Of a stretch of DNA of 64,000 nt, positions 8,608 through 16,651 are shown one piece after another. A model generated the notes under the pieces. That model did not search any database. It was given only the letters and a program-made list of their open reading frames with translations, and had not been told where the DNA came from. Position 1 is the first letter of the stretch. Each line of letters begins with the position of its first letter. The stretch is from positions 10,327 to 74,326 of the forward strand of contig JBBRLR010000011.1 in assembly GCA_038231255.1 (NCBI GenBank), in the 5' to 3' direction. Origin of the DNA: JALYUS01 sp038231255 (GTDB lineage Bacteria > Chloroflexota > Chloroflexia > Thermomicrobiales > JALYUS01). The translations under genes and the position numbers were made by a program.

Positions 8608-9786
8608 GTGAACGTGACCTGGTGGCGAGGCCAAACGCAGCGCGTGCATGACACAGTGGTCGGCATTGATGCCGGCAATGTGGACGTGCGCGTCGTCATC
8701 GCGGGGGCAACCACCACGGACGCCGACGATGTGCGCGAGCGAGTGCCAGTGCTCGGTCATGGCATTGCGACGGCGCAAGGCTTGACGCGCGGCGTCGTGT
8801 CGGATGCGCGCGGACTGGGTGGTGCGATCCGCGTCGCGGTCGAGCAAGCGGAGAAAGCGGCGGGGCATCGCGTCCTCGGGGGCTATTTCAGCGTGCCGCT
8901 CGCACAGTTCGCGTCGCTGACATCGCGCCGCGAGTGCATCGTCCTGCAATCGCCCATCGCGGTGCGCGAGATGACCCACCATGCCACGGATCGGACACCT
9001 GCGTGGCGTGAGGTCGCACGGCACGCGGGCCTCGAAGTCGTCGGCATCGTGCCAAGTGTGCTGGCGGCGACGGCGGCGGTGGCACTCCCCGATGAGCACG
9101 ACGGTGTCGTCGTGATTATCGAGTGCGGCGCGGAACACACGAGCATCGCTGTTTTCTCCGGCGGTACGGTCGTGTGTTTGGGGAGTGTCCCGGTCGGGGG
9201 AGACCACATCACGCGCGATCTCGCGACGGTGTTGCGCATTGATCCGATGGAGGCGGAGCGGTTAAAATTTGAGGTGGGCAACGCGCGATTCGGTGCGTCG
9301 GACATTGAGGTGCTTGTGCGGGGTCTGGACGGAGGGCGGACAGCGGTGTCCGTTTCGCTCGTCGCCGCGATCATTAGCGCGCGCGTGGATCAACTGCTCG
9401 CGCATGTCGGCGAGATCGTTCGGCCCGCCACGACGTTCGCGCGCGGCGGGGGAACGGTTGGTCAAGTAATTTTGTGCGGCGGGGGCGCGGCGTTGTCGGG
9501 CCTCGCGCCGATGGCCCGCGCGGCACTCGGCATGCCCGTGCGCGTCGCGGGGGCATGGGGCTTCGCCGGGCCGGCGACAATGCAGTCGCCGGGTTTTGCG
9601 GCCGTTCTCGGCCTGCTCCGCTGGCGCGCGACCGTCGAGCCAGGGTTGCGGACACGGACGGATGTCGGGCAAAATACGCGGGCGAGTGTCGGCGCTGCGG
9701 CGGGAAATGGGACAAAATTCCCTGTCCAGCCAATGCGAATCGGGCAGACGCGGTGGCAGGCATGGTTGCGCGAGTTTCTGCCGTGA
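8608..9786 (+). CDS. ftsA: FtsA-like actin-fold division protein
   Basis: FtsA is the actin-like protein that tethers FtsZ to the membrane. The 392-aa product is an ASKHA ATPase: phosphate-1 motif VVGIDAGNVDVRV (residues 17-29), adenosine-side IIECGAEHTSIAVFSGG (near 168), SVPVGGDHITRDLA (near 193) and a late GQVILCGGGAALSGL (near 285). The extreme C-terminus, RWQAWLREFLP, can form an amphipathic helix and matches the membrane-targeting role. GTG at 8608 and GTG at 8614 are both possible starts; the GGAG at 8604 favours 8614 by two residues. Sequence similarity to FtsA is moderate. Position between ftsQ and ftsZ supports the call. Confidence 0.85.
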   Translation: MNVTWWRGQTQRVHDTVVGIDAGNVDVRVVIAGATTTDADDVRERVPVLGHGIATAQGLTRGVVSDARGLGGAIRVAVEQAEKAAGHRVLGGYFSVPLAQFASLTSRRECIVLQSPIAVREMTHHATDRTPAWREVARHAGLEVVGIVPSVLAATAAVALPDEHDGVVVIIECGAEHTSIAVFSGGTVVCLGSVPVGGDHITRDLATVLRIDPMEAERLKFEVGNARFGASDIEVLVRGLDGGRTAVSVSLVAAIISARVDQLLAHVGEIVRPATTFARGGGTVGQVILCGGGAALSGLAPMARAALGMPVRVAGAWGFAGPATMQSPGFAAVLGLLRWRATVEPGLRTRTDVGQNTRASVGAAAGNGTKFPVQPMRIGQTRWQAWLREFLP

Positions 9787-9885
9787 GCGATACTTGTCTG
9801 CCAACGGGGGAGATGAGTACGGGTTCCTGTGGGTGCGGGAGAAAGACCCTCATCGCGCGGATTGGCGAAGAGGAAGGACAAGGGC

Positions 9886-11145
9886 ATGTTTGAATCTCAT
9901 GTCGCGTATGGCGGCGAGAATTTTGCCCAGATCAAAGTCATCGGGGTTGGCGGCGGGGGGAGTAACGCCGTCAATCGCATGATCGAAGCGAAATTGCACG
10001 GGGTTGAGTTCGTCGCCGTGAATACGGACGCGCAAGCGCTCCTTCATTCACAGGCGTCGTTTTGCCTCCGGATCGGGGATAAGCTGACCAAGGGTTTGGG
10101 CGCCGGTGGCAACCCCGCCATCGGCGCGAAGGCGGCGGAAGAAACGCGCGAGGCGATCTACGATGTCCTCAAAGGCGCGGATATGGTCTTCATCACCGCC
10201 GGGATGGGCGGCGGCACGGGCACGGGCGCCTCACCGGTGATCGCGGAGATCGCCAAGGAGGTGAGCGCACTGACCGTCGGCGTCGTCACCAAGCCGTTCG
10301 ATTTCGAAGGGCCGACGCGCCGAAAGAATGCCGAGGAAGGGATTGCGCTGCTCAAGGAGCGCGTGGATGCGCTAATCACGATCCCGAACCAGCGACTCTT
10401 GTCCATCGCGGACAGCAAGATGACGTTCATGGAGGCCTTCCGCCTCGCCGATGATGTGCTGAAGCAGGGTATCCAGGGCATCGCGGACCTGATTACGCGG
10501 CCCGGTATCATCAACCTTGACTTCGCGGATGTGAAGACGATCATGTCCGGCGCCGGCTCGGCCTTCATGGCAATCGGCCGGGGCATGGGCGATACGCGGG
10601 CGCAGGACGCGGCGCGCATGGCGATTGAAAGCCCACTGCTCGAAATGAGTATTCAAGGCGCGACGGGCATCCTATTCAACATTTCGGGCCCAAGCGACAT
10701 GGGGTTGCAGGAGATCTATGAGGCGGCGGAGATCGTGCGCGAGGCGGCCGATCAGAACGTCAACTTCATCTTCGGCGCGACGCTCGACGAGCATATGACC
10801 TCGCAGGAAGTCGCCGTGACGTTGATCGCGACGGGGTTCGACAATGACCGGGGGCAGGGGAGATTACGGCCGCTCTTCCCGCGTACCGGATCATCGAACG
10901 AACCGCCGCAGACCCAACCGTATCGCCGACCTGGCACGAACCCGTTGCCACAGCAGCAACCCTATCGCCCAACGGGTTCGGGGCAGGGACCGCTCGGTGG
11001 TTCTGGCACGCGCCCGCCCGATCCGCGCGACAACGAGCGGCGGCAGCCACCGCCGCCGCGCCCCGGACAGCCGGAAACCAAACCGGGCAGCGACGACGAC
11101 GATTTCGATGTACCGCCATTCGTCCATATCTTGCGCGGACGCTAA
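9886..11145 (+). CDS. ftsZ: cell division GTPase FtsZ
   Basis: FtsZ is the tubulin-like GTPase that forms the Z ring. The ATG at 9886 (MFESHVAYGG) follows AGGAAGGACAAGG and gives 419 aa. The GTPase core has IKVIGVGGGGSNAVNRM (residues 13-29), the tubulin signature GGGTGTGASPVIAEIAK (near 105) and the NLDFADVKTIMSGAGSA T7 loop (near 207). A Pro/Gln-rich linker runs over about 330-400. The C-terminal peptide DFDVPPFVHILRGR matches the conserved FtsA-binding tail. The gene is the last of the dcw run; a palindromic repeat follows. Confidence 0.97.
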   Translation: MFESHVAYGGENFAQIKVIGVGGGGSNAVNRMIEAKLHGVEFVAVNTDAQALLHSQASFCLRIGDKLTKGLGAGGNPAIGAKAAEETREAIYDVLKGADMVFITAGMGGGTGTGASPVIAEIAKEVSALTVGVVTKPFDFEGPTRRKNAEEGIALLKERVDALITIPNQRLLSIADSKMTFMEAFRLADDVLKQGIQGIADLITRPGIINLDFADVKTIMSGAGSAFMAIGRGMGDTRAQDAARMAIESPLLEMSIQGATGILFNISGPSDMGLQEIYEAAEIVREAADQNVNFIFGATLDEHMTSQEVAVTLIATGFDNDRGQGRLRPLFPRTGSSNEPPQTQPYRRPGTNPLPQQQPYRPTGSGQGPLGGSGTRPPDPRDNERRQPPPPRPGQPETKPGSDDDDFDVPPFVHILRGR

Positions 11146-11157
11146 GAGATGATTGCA

Positions 11158-11239
11158 AACCGTCAAGATGCTAAGGACGCCAAGAGGGAAAAAGAAAGAT
11201 CGGATTTCCTCTTCGCATTTTCTTGGCATCTTGGCGGTT
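11158..11239. repeat. palindromic intergenic repeat, CGCCAAGACGCCAAG family, copy 1
   Basis: An imperfect palindrome lies between ftsZ and nrdR. The left arm (11158-11186) reads AACCGTCAAGATGCTAAGG and continues; the right arm (11220-11239) reads TTCTTGGCATCTTGGCGGTT. The A-rich/T-rich loop would give a U-rich stretch in RNA. Two further copies are at 15161-15268 and 36957-37051. Copy 1 is the most degenerate. It may end ftsZ transcription. Confidence 0.85.
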
Positions 11240-11267
11240 GATTTCCGCCCGTATTTGAGGATTTGTT

Positions 11268-11774
11268 ATGCATTGCCCCTACTGTCAGGCGCCCGATACG
11301 CGCGTGATTGATTCGCGCGAACTCGGCAGCGGTGAGAGCATCCGCCGCCGCCGGGAGTGCCAGGTGTGCAACCGCCGATTCACAACGTACGAGCGCGTCG
11401 AGGCGGTCAGCTTGTATGTCGTCAAAAAAGATGGTCGCCGCGAGGAGTACGATCCACGCAAACTGCGGAGCGCGGTTCGGATCGCCTCCATCAAGCGCCC
11501 GGTGAGCGAGGGGGCGGTGGATGCCCTCGTCGCCGATGTGGAGCGCGCGTTGTTCGACCTCGGGCAGCGCGAGGTGCCGAGTTCGACCATCGGTGAACTC
11601 GTCGTCGAACGGCTGCACGATCTCGATCTCGTTGCCTACATTCGGTTTGCTTCGGTCTACCGCGATTTCGCTGATCTGGACGAGATGCGGGCTGCGATAG
11701 ACGGCCTCGTCACTGAGCGTACCGGGCGACCCAATGGCGCGACGCGCCGCACGCGCCGCACGCCCGTAGCGTAG
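11268..11774 (+). CDS. nrdR: transcriptional repressor NrdR
   Basis: NrdR represses ribonucleotide reductase genes by binding NrdR boxes when loaded with dATP. The 168-aa product has the N-terminal zinc ribbon (Cys3, Cys6, Cys31, Cys34: HCPYC...CQVCNRRFTTYE) and a central ATP-cone domain (about residues 49-140, VKKDGRREEYDPRKLRSAV). A basic TRRTRRTP tail ends the protein. The stop codon lies inside a short palindrome (11771-11799). No nrd gene is in the window, so the targets are elsewhere. Confidence 0.96.
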   Translation: MHCPYCQAPDTRVIDSRELGSGESIRRRRECQVCNRRFTTYERVEAVSLYVVKKDGRREEYDPRKLRSAVRIASIKRPVSEGAVDALVADVERALFDLGQREVPSSTIGELVVERLHDLDLVAYIRFASVYRDFADLDEMRAAIDGLVTERTGRPNGATRRTRRTPVA

Positions 11775-11799
11775 GGGCGATTCGCGACTCGCCCCTACG
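11771..11799. repeat. palindromic repeat GTAGGGGCGATTCGC family, copy 1
   Basis: A near-perfect palindrome, GTAGGGGCGATTCGC followed by GACTCGCCCCTAC, contains the nrdR stop codon. A second, more perfect copy is at 21271-21299 after spoVR. Both lie at the 3' ends of genes. Confidence 0.8.
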
Positions 11800-11812
11800 C
11801 ATCGAACACAAA

Positions 11813-11839
11813 AACGCCCCCAACCTTAGGGGCGTTTTC
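11813..11839. terminator. bidirectional intrinsic terminator between nrdR and trxA
   Basis: AACGCCCC (11813-11820) pairs with GGGGCGTT (11829-11836) around an 8-nt loop. It has TTTT on the plus-strand side and TTTTT on the minus-strand side. It sits between the convergent nrdR and trxA genes and can serve both. Confidence 0.85.
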
Positions 11840-11855
11840 GTGTTCGGAACCTCGA

Positions 11856-12218
11856 TTAGCTCAGGTGGCCCTGAATCTTGTCCATCAGCTTGTTCTTTGG
11901 CTGAAAGCCGATGATCGTCTCGACCGGCTTGCCGCCCTTGTAGAGCATTAGCGTTGGGATGCTCATAATACCGAGGTTGCCGGCGATCTGCTGATTCTCG
12001 TCCACGTTGACTTTGACGATCGTGATCTTCTCGCCCAGTTCATCACTGATCTGATCGAGAATCGGCGCAACCATCCGGCATGGACCGCACCAGGGCGCCC
12101 AGAAGTCAACCAGCACGGGGCCTTTCGCATTGACCACATGCTGATCGAACGTCGCGTCCGTTACCGCTACCGGGTGCCGCGCATGATCCTTTTCGCCGTC
12201 AGTTGCTGGATGTACCAT
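11856..12218 (-). CDS. trxA: thioredoxin
   Basis: Thioredoxin is a small cytoplasmic dithiol reductant. The ATG at 12218 gives 120 aa and has AAAAGGAGCAG upstream as its ribosome site. The open frame continues further upstream but overlaps the divergent glycosyltransferase and has no homology. The active site WCGPC lies in LVDFWAPWCGPCRMVAPIL (about residues 34-52); the cis-proline is in SIPTLMLYKGG (near 85). About 15 extra N-terminal residues precede the fold compared with E. coli TrxA. It is a single-gene unit, divergent from the glycosyltransferase genes. Confidence 0.95.
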   Translation of the reverse strand: MVHPATDGEKDHARHPVAVTDATFDQHVVNAKGPVLVDFWAPWCGPCRMVAPILDQISDELGEKITIVKVNVDENQQIAGNLGIMSIPTLMLYKGGKPVETIIGFQPKNKLMDKIQGHLS

Positions 12219-12344
12219 TGACTCTGCTCCTTTTGTTGCACTACCGCCGCGATCGTCTGTCGGTCGCAGTCTACACCGGAAACTTCTTCGGTGCATTAAT
12301 CCTAACACGCGCGCATCGCGGCGTATTCCGGGCACAGCCGTTCC

Positions 12345-12375
12345 CGACGAACGGGCGTTCGTCGTGTGATACACT
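12345..12375 (+). promoter_or_regulatory. promoter with 9-bp-arm palindrome upstream of the glycosyltransferase pair
   Basis: A perfect inverted repeat, CGACGAACG (12345-12353) and CGTTCGTCG (12356-12364) with a 2-nt spacer, ends 5 bases before a TACACT -10 box (12370-12375, preceded by TGTGA). No good -35 box is visible. The palindrome covers the -35 region, which suggests an operator. It is not a terminator, because trxA points away from it. Confidence 0.55.
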
Positions 12376-12410
12376 CTTGCGGTGTGCCGGAGAGGGCAGA
12401 AGGAGAGCCT

Positions 12411-13598
12411 GTGACACTGTGTGTTGGATTCGATGGTGCGATGCTCCGCGCCCCGCTGACGGGGAGCGGTCTGTACAGCGCCGCGCTGATCGGAGCGTTG
12501 CGCGAACTCTCCGAAATCGAAATGACCTTGCTCAGCCCTGAGCCGCTTGCAACCGAGCCGGATGCGGTCATCGCCGTTCCGCCGCGTTGGTTGGCAAGCG
12601 AGCGGCTGCGCAAGGTCTGGTGGGAGCAGGTCGGCATTCGCCGCGCGGCGCGGCGCGCGGGCGTGGACGTGGTCCATGTCCCGTACTTCGCCGCACCACT
12701 CCGGCAGACGATGCCGCATGTCGTTACCGTCCACGATGTCATCCCGCTCCTGATGCCGGCGTACGGTGGCGGGCGGGCGATGCGGGCGTATCTCCGCCTC
12801 GTCTCCGCCGGGGCACGCCGCGCTACGCAGGTGATTGCCGATTCCGAATGCTCACGCCGCGATGCGATCCGCGCCCTGGCGCTCGCGCCGGAACGTGTCA
12901 CGACGATTCCGCTCGCAGTGGGCGCGGCTTTCGGCGTCGCGCGCGATGAGGCGATGGTTGCACGACTACGCGATCAGTACGGGTTGTATGGCAAGCGCGT
13001 CATCTTCAATGTTGCAGGGCTTGATGTGCGCAAGAATATCGCCACACTGCTTCGGGCATTCGCGCGCGTCTCCGCCGTGATCGGCGACGATGTGCGCCTC
13101 GTGATCGGCGGCAAGGCACACGGGAATGCCGCGCTCTACCCCGATCCCGCTCCACTGGCGCGCGAACTCGGCATCGCCGATCGCGTCCTCTTCGCGGGCG
13201 CGATCGGCGCGGCGGAGAAGATCGCGTTCTACCAACTGGCGGATTGCTACGTCGCGCCGAGTATCTACGAAGGGTTCGGATTGACGCTGCTCGAGGCGAT
13301 GGCGTGCGGCACGCCCGTCGTCGCGGCGGACGCCAGTTGCACTCCCGAAGTCGTCGGGGATGCCGGAACGCTCGTTGCGCCGCATGATGACGCCGGGTTC
13401 GCGGACGCGATCATCCGCGTGCTAACTGATGACGCCCACGCAGGGCGGATGCGCCAGCAGGGATTCGACCGTGCCCGGCAGTTCAGTTGGGAGCGCACAG
13501 CACTGGCGACGCGCTCCGTTTACCAGCGCGCGCATCAAGCGACCCAACCGGTCAGCGTGCATCTGTCGGGCGAGCAGCCGGTGGAGATTGCCCGATGA
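12411..13598 (+). CDS. GT4-type glycosyltransferase
   Basis: A GT-B fold retaining glycosyltransferase of family 4 type, probably acting on an exported or surface glycan; donor and acceptor are unknown. The GTG start is set by the AAGGAG site about 6 bases upstream and gives 395 aa. The N-domain carries HVPYFAAPL and VVTVHDVIPLL (about 85-108). The C-domain carries YVAPSIYEGFGLTLLEAMACGTPVVA, containing the EGFGLTLLE nucleotide-sugar motif (about 285-300). No membrane segment is present. It overlaps the next glycosyltransferase by ATGA, so the two are one unit. Confidence 0.88.
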   Translation: MTLCVGFDGAMLRAPLTGSGLYSAALIGALRELSEIEMTLLSPEPLATEPDAVIAVPPRWLASERLRKVWWEQVGIRRAARRAGVDVVHVPYFAAPLRQTMPHVVTVHDVIPLLMPAYGGGRAMRAYLRLVSAGARRATQVIADSECSRRDAIRALALAPERVTTIPLAVGAAFGVARDEAMVARLRDQYGLYGKRVIFNVAGLDVRKNIATLLRAFARVSAVIGDDVRLVIGGKAHGNAALYPDPAPLARELGIADRVLFAGAIGAAEKIAFYQLADCYVAPSIYEGFGLTLLEAMACGTPVVAADASCTPEVVGDAGTLVAPHDDAGFADAIIRVLTDDAHAGRMRQQGFDRARQFSWERTALATRSVYQRAHQATQPVSVHLSGEQPVEIAR

Positions 13599-15139
13599 AG
13601 ATCGCGCTGCTTTCCAAGGCGATGGTAGTCGGGCCGTACCAGAAGAAGGCGGAAGAACTCGCGAAGCTGCCCGGCGTCGAACTGACGGTGATCGTGCCGG
13701 ATGCCTGGGTCGAGCCGCGCGTCGGTGTCCAGAAGCTCGACGCGCAGTTCACGCAGGGGTACGACATGGTCGTCACCGAGATGCGCTTCAACGGTCATTT
13801 CCATTACCACTACTATCCGGCAATCGGCAAGATCATCCGCGACCTCAAGCCTGACGTTTTCCATATTGACGAGGAGCCATACAACTACGCCACCTACCAC
13901 GCGATGAAGGCCGGGCAACGGACGGGTGCGCGGATGTGCTTCTTCACCTACCAGAACATCATGAAGAAGTACCCGTTCCCGTTCTCGTCGTTCGAGAAGT
14001 CCGTCTATGCAGGTGTGGAAGTCGGCGTCGCGGCCAATCAGGCGGCGCTCGATGTGATCCGGGCGAAGGGATTCACGAAACCGTCGCTCGTCATCCCGCA
14101 GTTCGGCGTTGATCCCGCGTTGTATCAGCCGGGGGTGCCGCAGGCGCGGCCCGCGAACCGTCCGCCGACTGTCGGCTATATCGGGCGTTTGGTCGAGGAG
14201 AAGGGCGTGCAGATCCTTCTCGACGCCGTGGCAGCGCTACGCCAACCGTATCGCCTGGAAATCATCGGCTCCGGTTACTACCGGACGGAGTTGGAAGTGC
14301 AGGCGGCGCGGCTCGGTATTCGCGACCGCATCTTCTTCCGCAACTCCGTGCCGTCGCGCGAAGTGCCGAATGTCCTCGGCAAGATTGACATCCTCGTCGT
14401 CCCGTCACTGACGCGCTCGAACTGGAAAGAGCAATTCGGGCGGGTGATTATCGAGGCGATGGCCTGCGAAGTGCCGGTAATCGGCTCGGATTCCGGCGAA
14501 ATCCCCAATGTAATCGGCGACGCGGGGATTATCGTGCCGGAAGGCGATGCGCAGACGCTCGCACTACGCATCTGGGAACTGATGGAAGACCGCGTGCGGC
14601 GCCTGGAATTGGCGGCACGCGGGCGACAGCGCGTGCTGCGCTACTTCACCCAGCAACAGGTCGCGCTGCGCTACTACCAGCTCTACCAGGCAATGCTTTA
14701 CGGCAATGTCCCGTACGAACCTGCCCCGCCGCCGCCCGTCTTCGTCGCGCCGACAGGCTATCAGTCGTTTTCAGGGCAAGCGCCTCGGCGCAGCCCGGAT
14801 GGCGCCGCGCCGACCGGGTATTTGCCGGAATCTGCCGCATCTGGCTTCGCACCCGCCCCGCCCCGCCCGCAAACGCCGACCTACCCCTCTGCTCAGCCTG
14901 CTCGGGAAGAGGAACCCGCATATCCGCCCGGATACGACGATCTGCCGTCCGCCATCCCCGCACTGGAGCGCGAAGCCTTCTCGTGGCCGACGCCGGAGCA
15001 CGCACCGGAAGCCGAGCCGCCATCCGTGCCCGCCTGGTGGCCGTCATCGTCGTTGCGCCCGCCAAAGCCGCCAGAGCAACCGTGGTGGCGGACTGACGAC
15101 CGCGACGATGAGCCATCGGCAGACCGCCGGGCGCGCTAA
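13595..15139 (+). CDS. GT4-type glycosyltransferase with Pro-rich C-terminal tail
   Basis: A second family-4 glycosyltransferase, 514 aa, coupled to the first by ATGA. The catalytic core covers about residues 1-375: PTVGYIGRLVEEKGVQIL (about 190-207), then NWKEQFGRVIIEAMACEVPVIGSDSGEIP (near 275-300), where EQFGRVIIEA stands for the EX7E motif. The rest (about 380-514) is a low-complexity, Pro/Ala/Glu-rich, probably disordered tail with tryptophans near the end, which is unusual for GT4 enzymes. It could be a tether to membrane or wall partners (inference). A palindromic repeat follows the stop. Confidence 0.85.
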   Translation: MKIALLSKAMVVGPYQKKAEELAKLPGVELTVIVPDAWVEPRVGVQKLDAQFTQGYDMVVTEMRFNGHFHYHYYPAIGKIIRDLKPDVFHIDEEPYNYATYHAMKAGQRTGARMCFFTYQNIMKKYPFPFSSFEKSVYAGVEVGVAANQAALDVIRAKGFTKPSLVIPQFGVDPALYQPGVPQARPANRPPTVGYIGRLVEEKGVQILLDAVAALRQPYRLEIIGSGYYRTELEVQAARLGIRDRIFFRNSVPSREVPNVLGKIDILVVPSLTRSNWKEQFGRVIIEAMACEVPVIGSDSGEIPNVIGDAGIIVPEGDAQTLALRIWELMEDRVRRLELAARGRQRVLRYFTQQQVALRYYQLYQAMLYGNVPYEPAPPPPVFVAPTGYQSFSGQAPRRSPDGAAPTGYLPESAASGFAPAPPRPQTPTYPSAQPAREEEPAYPPGYDDLPSAIPALEREAFSWPTPEHAPEAEPPSVPAWWPSSSLRPPKPPEQPWWRTDDRDDEPSADRRAR

Positions 15140-15160
15140 TTTTTTGGTATGGATTGGGTT

Positions 15161-15268
15161 TGAACCGCCAAGACGCCAAGGACGCCAAGAGGGACAAAGA
15201 GGAAGGAGAGAGAACTCACACTTCCCTTCTTTTTCTTCTTGGCGTCCTTAGCGTCTTGGCGGTTCATA
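15161..15268. repeat. palindromic intergenic repeat, CGCCAAGACGCCAAG family, copy 2
   Basis: Left arm TGAACCGCCAAGACGCCAAG continuing into GACGCCAAGAG (15161-15191); right arm CTTGGCGTCCTTAGCGTCTT continuing GGCGGTTCA (15238-15266). The loop is purine-rich then pyrimidine-rich, so it could extend the pairing. It lies between the convergent glycosyltransferase and pheA genes and may end both transcripts. Small ORFs across it, encoding an NRQDAKDAK-type peptide, are artefacts of the repeat. Confidence 0.9.
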
Positions 15269-15272
15269 TTTC

Positions 15273-16127
15273 TTACGGGACGATCGTCGCAGGGTACGAG
15301 CCGAAAACCGTCACGATGTCGGCGCGGGCACGGAGGCGTTCGAGCGCATTGGCGACCACCGGGTCCTCGCGGTGCCCCTCGAACTCGATCAGGAAGTAAT
15401 ACTCGCCCATCGTCAGTTTTTGCGGGCGGCTCTCGATGTGGATCAGTTGAATGTGGCTCTGCGCGAGTTCGGCGAGGCACGCCTGGAGCGAGCCGGGGAC
15501 GTTGCGCTGCGTCGTGAAGACAAGGCTCGTCTTATCGTGCCCGGTCGGCGGGTGGTCGGTGTCGGCGAGGATGATGAAGCGCGTGAAGTTCCGCTTTTCA
15601 TCCTGGATGTCCGATGCCAATGGAGTCGCGCCGAAGAGTTTGCCCGCGCGCAGCGTGCCGATTGCCGCCTGATCGAGCGCGTCGTCGCGCATGATCTGTT
15701 CGACCGCACCCGCCGTCGAAAGGGCCGCGACGGTCGAGATGCCGGGCAAGAGTCGGTCGAGGAATCGTCGGCACTGGCCGAGCGCCTGCGGGTGCGACAT
15801 GACGCGCCGGATGCCGCTGATGTCGCTGCCGGGTCGGCCCCAAAGGAAATGTCGCACGGGCAGGATCGCTTCGCCCCGAATGCGGAGCGGTGTTTCGTGG
15901 ATCAGGATGTCGAGCGTTGCGCTCACCGCCCCTTCGAGCGAATTCTCGAATGGCAGCGCCCCCTCGGTCGCGACGCCGGTTTCGACCGCCTGCGCGACGG
16001 CCGGGAAACTGGGGAAGGGGATCGCCTGGAACGGCCCGCCCTGTTCGGATGCGTAGATTGTTGCCGCCTCTTCGCTGAAAGTGCCCATCGGCCCGAGATA
16101 GGCGATCCGGCGCATCCCATCGCTCAT
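15273..16127 (-). CDS. pheA: prephenate dehydratase
   Basis: The enzyme turns prephenate into phenylpyruvate in phenylalanine synthesis. The ATG at 16127 follows GAAGGAGAAAG and gives 284 aa. The PDT domain (about 1-185) begins IAYLGPMGTFSEEAA and contains the catalytic TRF motif as NFTRFIIL (near 185). An ACT domain (about 200-284) ends the protein, with ESRP in HIESRPQKLTMGEYYF, the phenylalanine-binding motif, so feedback inhibition is likely. It is monofunctional: no chorismate mutase domain is attached. It is divergent from the prkA operon. Confidence 0.94.
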   Translation of the reverse strand: MSDGMRRIAYLGPMGTFSEEAATIYASEQGGPFQAIPFPSFPAVAQAVETGVATEGALPFENSLEGAVSATLDILIHETPLRIRGEAILPVRHFLWGRPGSDISGIRRVMSHPQALGQCRRFLDRLLPGISTVAALSTAGAVEQIMRDDALDQAAIGTLRAGKLFGATPLASDIQDEKRNFTRFIILADTDHPPTGHDKTSLVFTTQRNVPGSLQACLAELAQSHIQLIHIESRPQKLTMGEYYFLIEFEGHREDPVVANALERLRARADIVTVFGSYPATIVP

Positions 16128-16250
16128 CGAACTTTCTCCTTCGTCGCGTCTTATCCTCCGCGTTTTCTGTGCAATGATCCAATCCATCTGTCAGTGATTT
16201 GGCGATCCCCGCAAATTCCGTCAAAGACAGAGGAAATGGGGTGCCTGACA

Positions 16251-16651
16251 TTGACAAGACGCCCGGCGGGTGGTACACTTTGCCCAATTCAGGGTGTATG
16301 TACAGTTTGAATGTGCCGTGCGAGCGTTATGCTCGGACTGTAGTATATACCGAGAATGGGCGATTCGATGATCACGGAAGATGTGGCGCCCGCCACGATA
16401 GGGACATCGCGATGCTTCCACCGCATTGCAACGGACGTGGCTCTTGACCGCACAACGCCGGAAAACGGAGTGAACCCGCACGAAAATTATCGAAGTGTGC
16501 AGAAGCATGGTGGCACGCCGTATGCAAATCTGTTGACATAACGCCGCTGTTTGGCGCGATTGAACCCCTGACATCTCGATCACGGACGCCCCCTGCTGCT
16601 AGGGTGGGCAGTGCCGGTGGATTCTTGATACCCTTAGAAAGGCATGCTCGC
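16251..16651 (+). promoter_or_regulatory. strong promoter and about 368-nt leader of the prkA operon
   Basis: TTGACA (16251-16256), a 17-bp spacer and TACACT (16274-16279) form a near-consensus promoter. Transcription would start about 16286, leaving a leader of about 365 nt before prkA. The leader has small hairpins (CGAGC-GTTAT-GCTCG near 16321 and TGGCG-CC-CGCCA near 16384). A 61-codon frame (16356-16541) has no convincing ribosome site, and I cannot support it as a gene. A second promoter nearer prkA is possible but not evident. The segment 16128-16250 holds the pheA promoter region. Confidence 0.7.

Noticed and set aside
15136..15480. Short proteins of the NRQDAKDAK type over the 15161 and 36957 palindromes
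   Set aside because: They are translations of the repeat arms themselves; no start signals and no conservation expected.
16265..16280. T-box core GGGTGGTACA before prkA
   Set aside because: It is the spacer and -10 of a TTGACA-17-TACACT promoter; there is no Stem I, no ACCGCG continuation and no terminator.
16356..16541. 61-codon gene in the prkA leader
   Set aside because: No ribosome site and no recognisable protein pattern; the region is better explained as a long leader.
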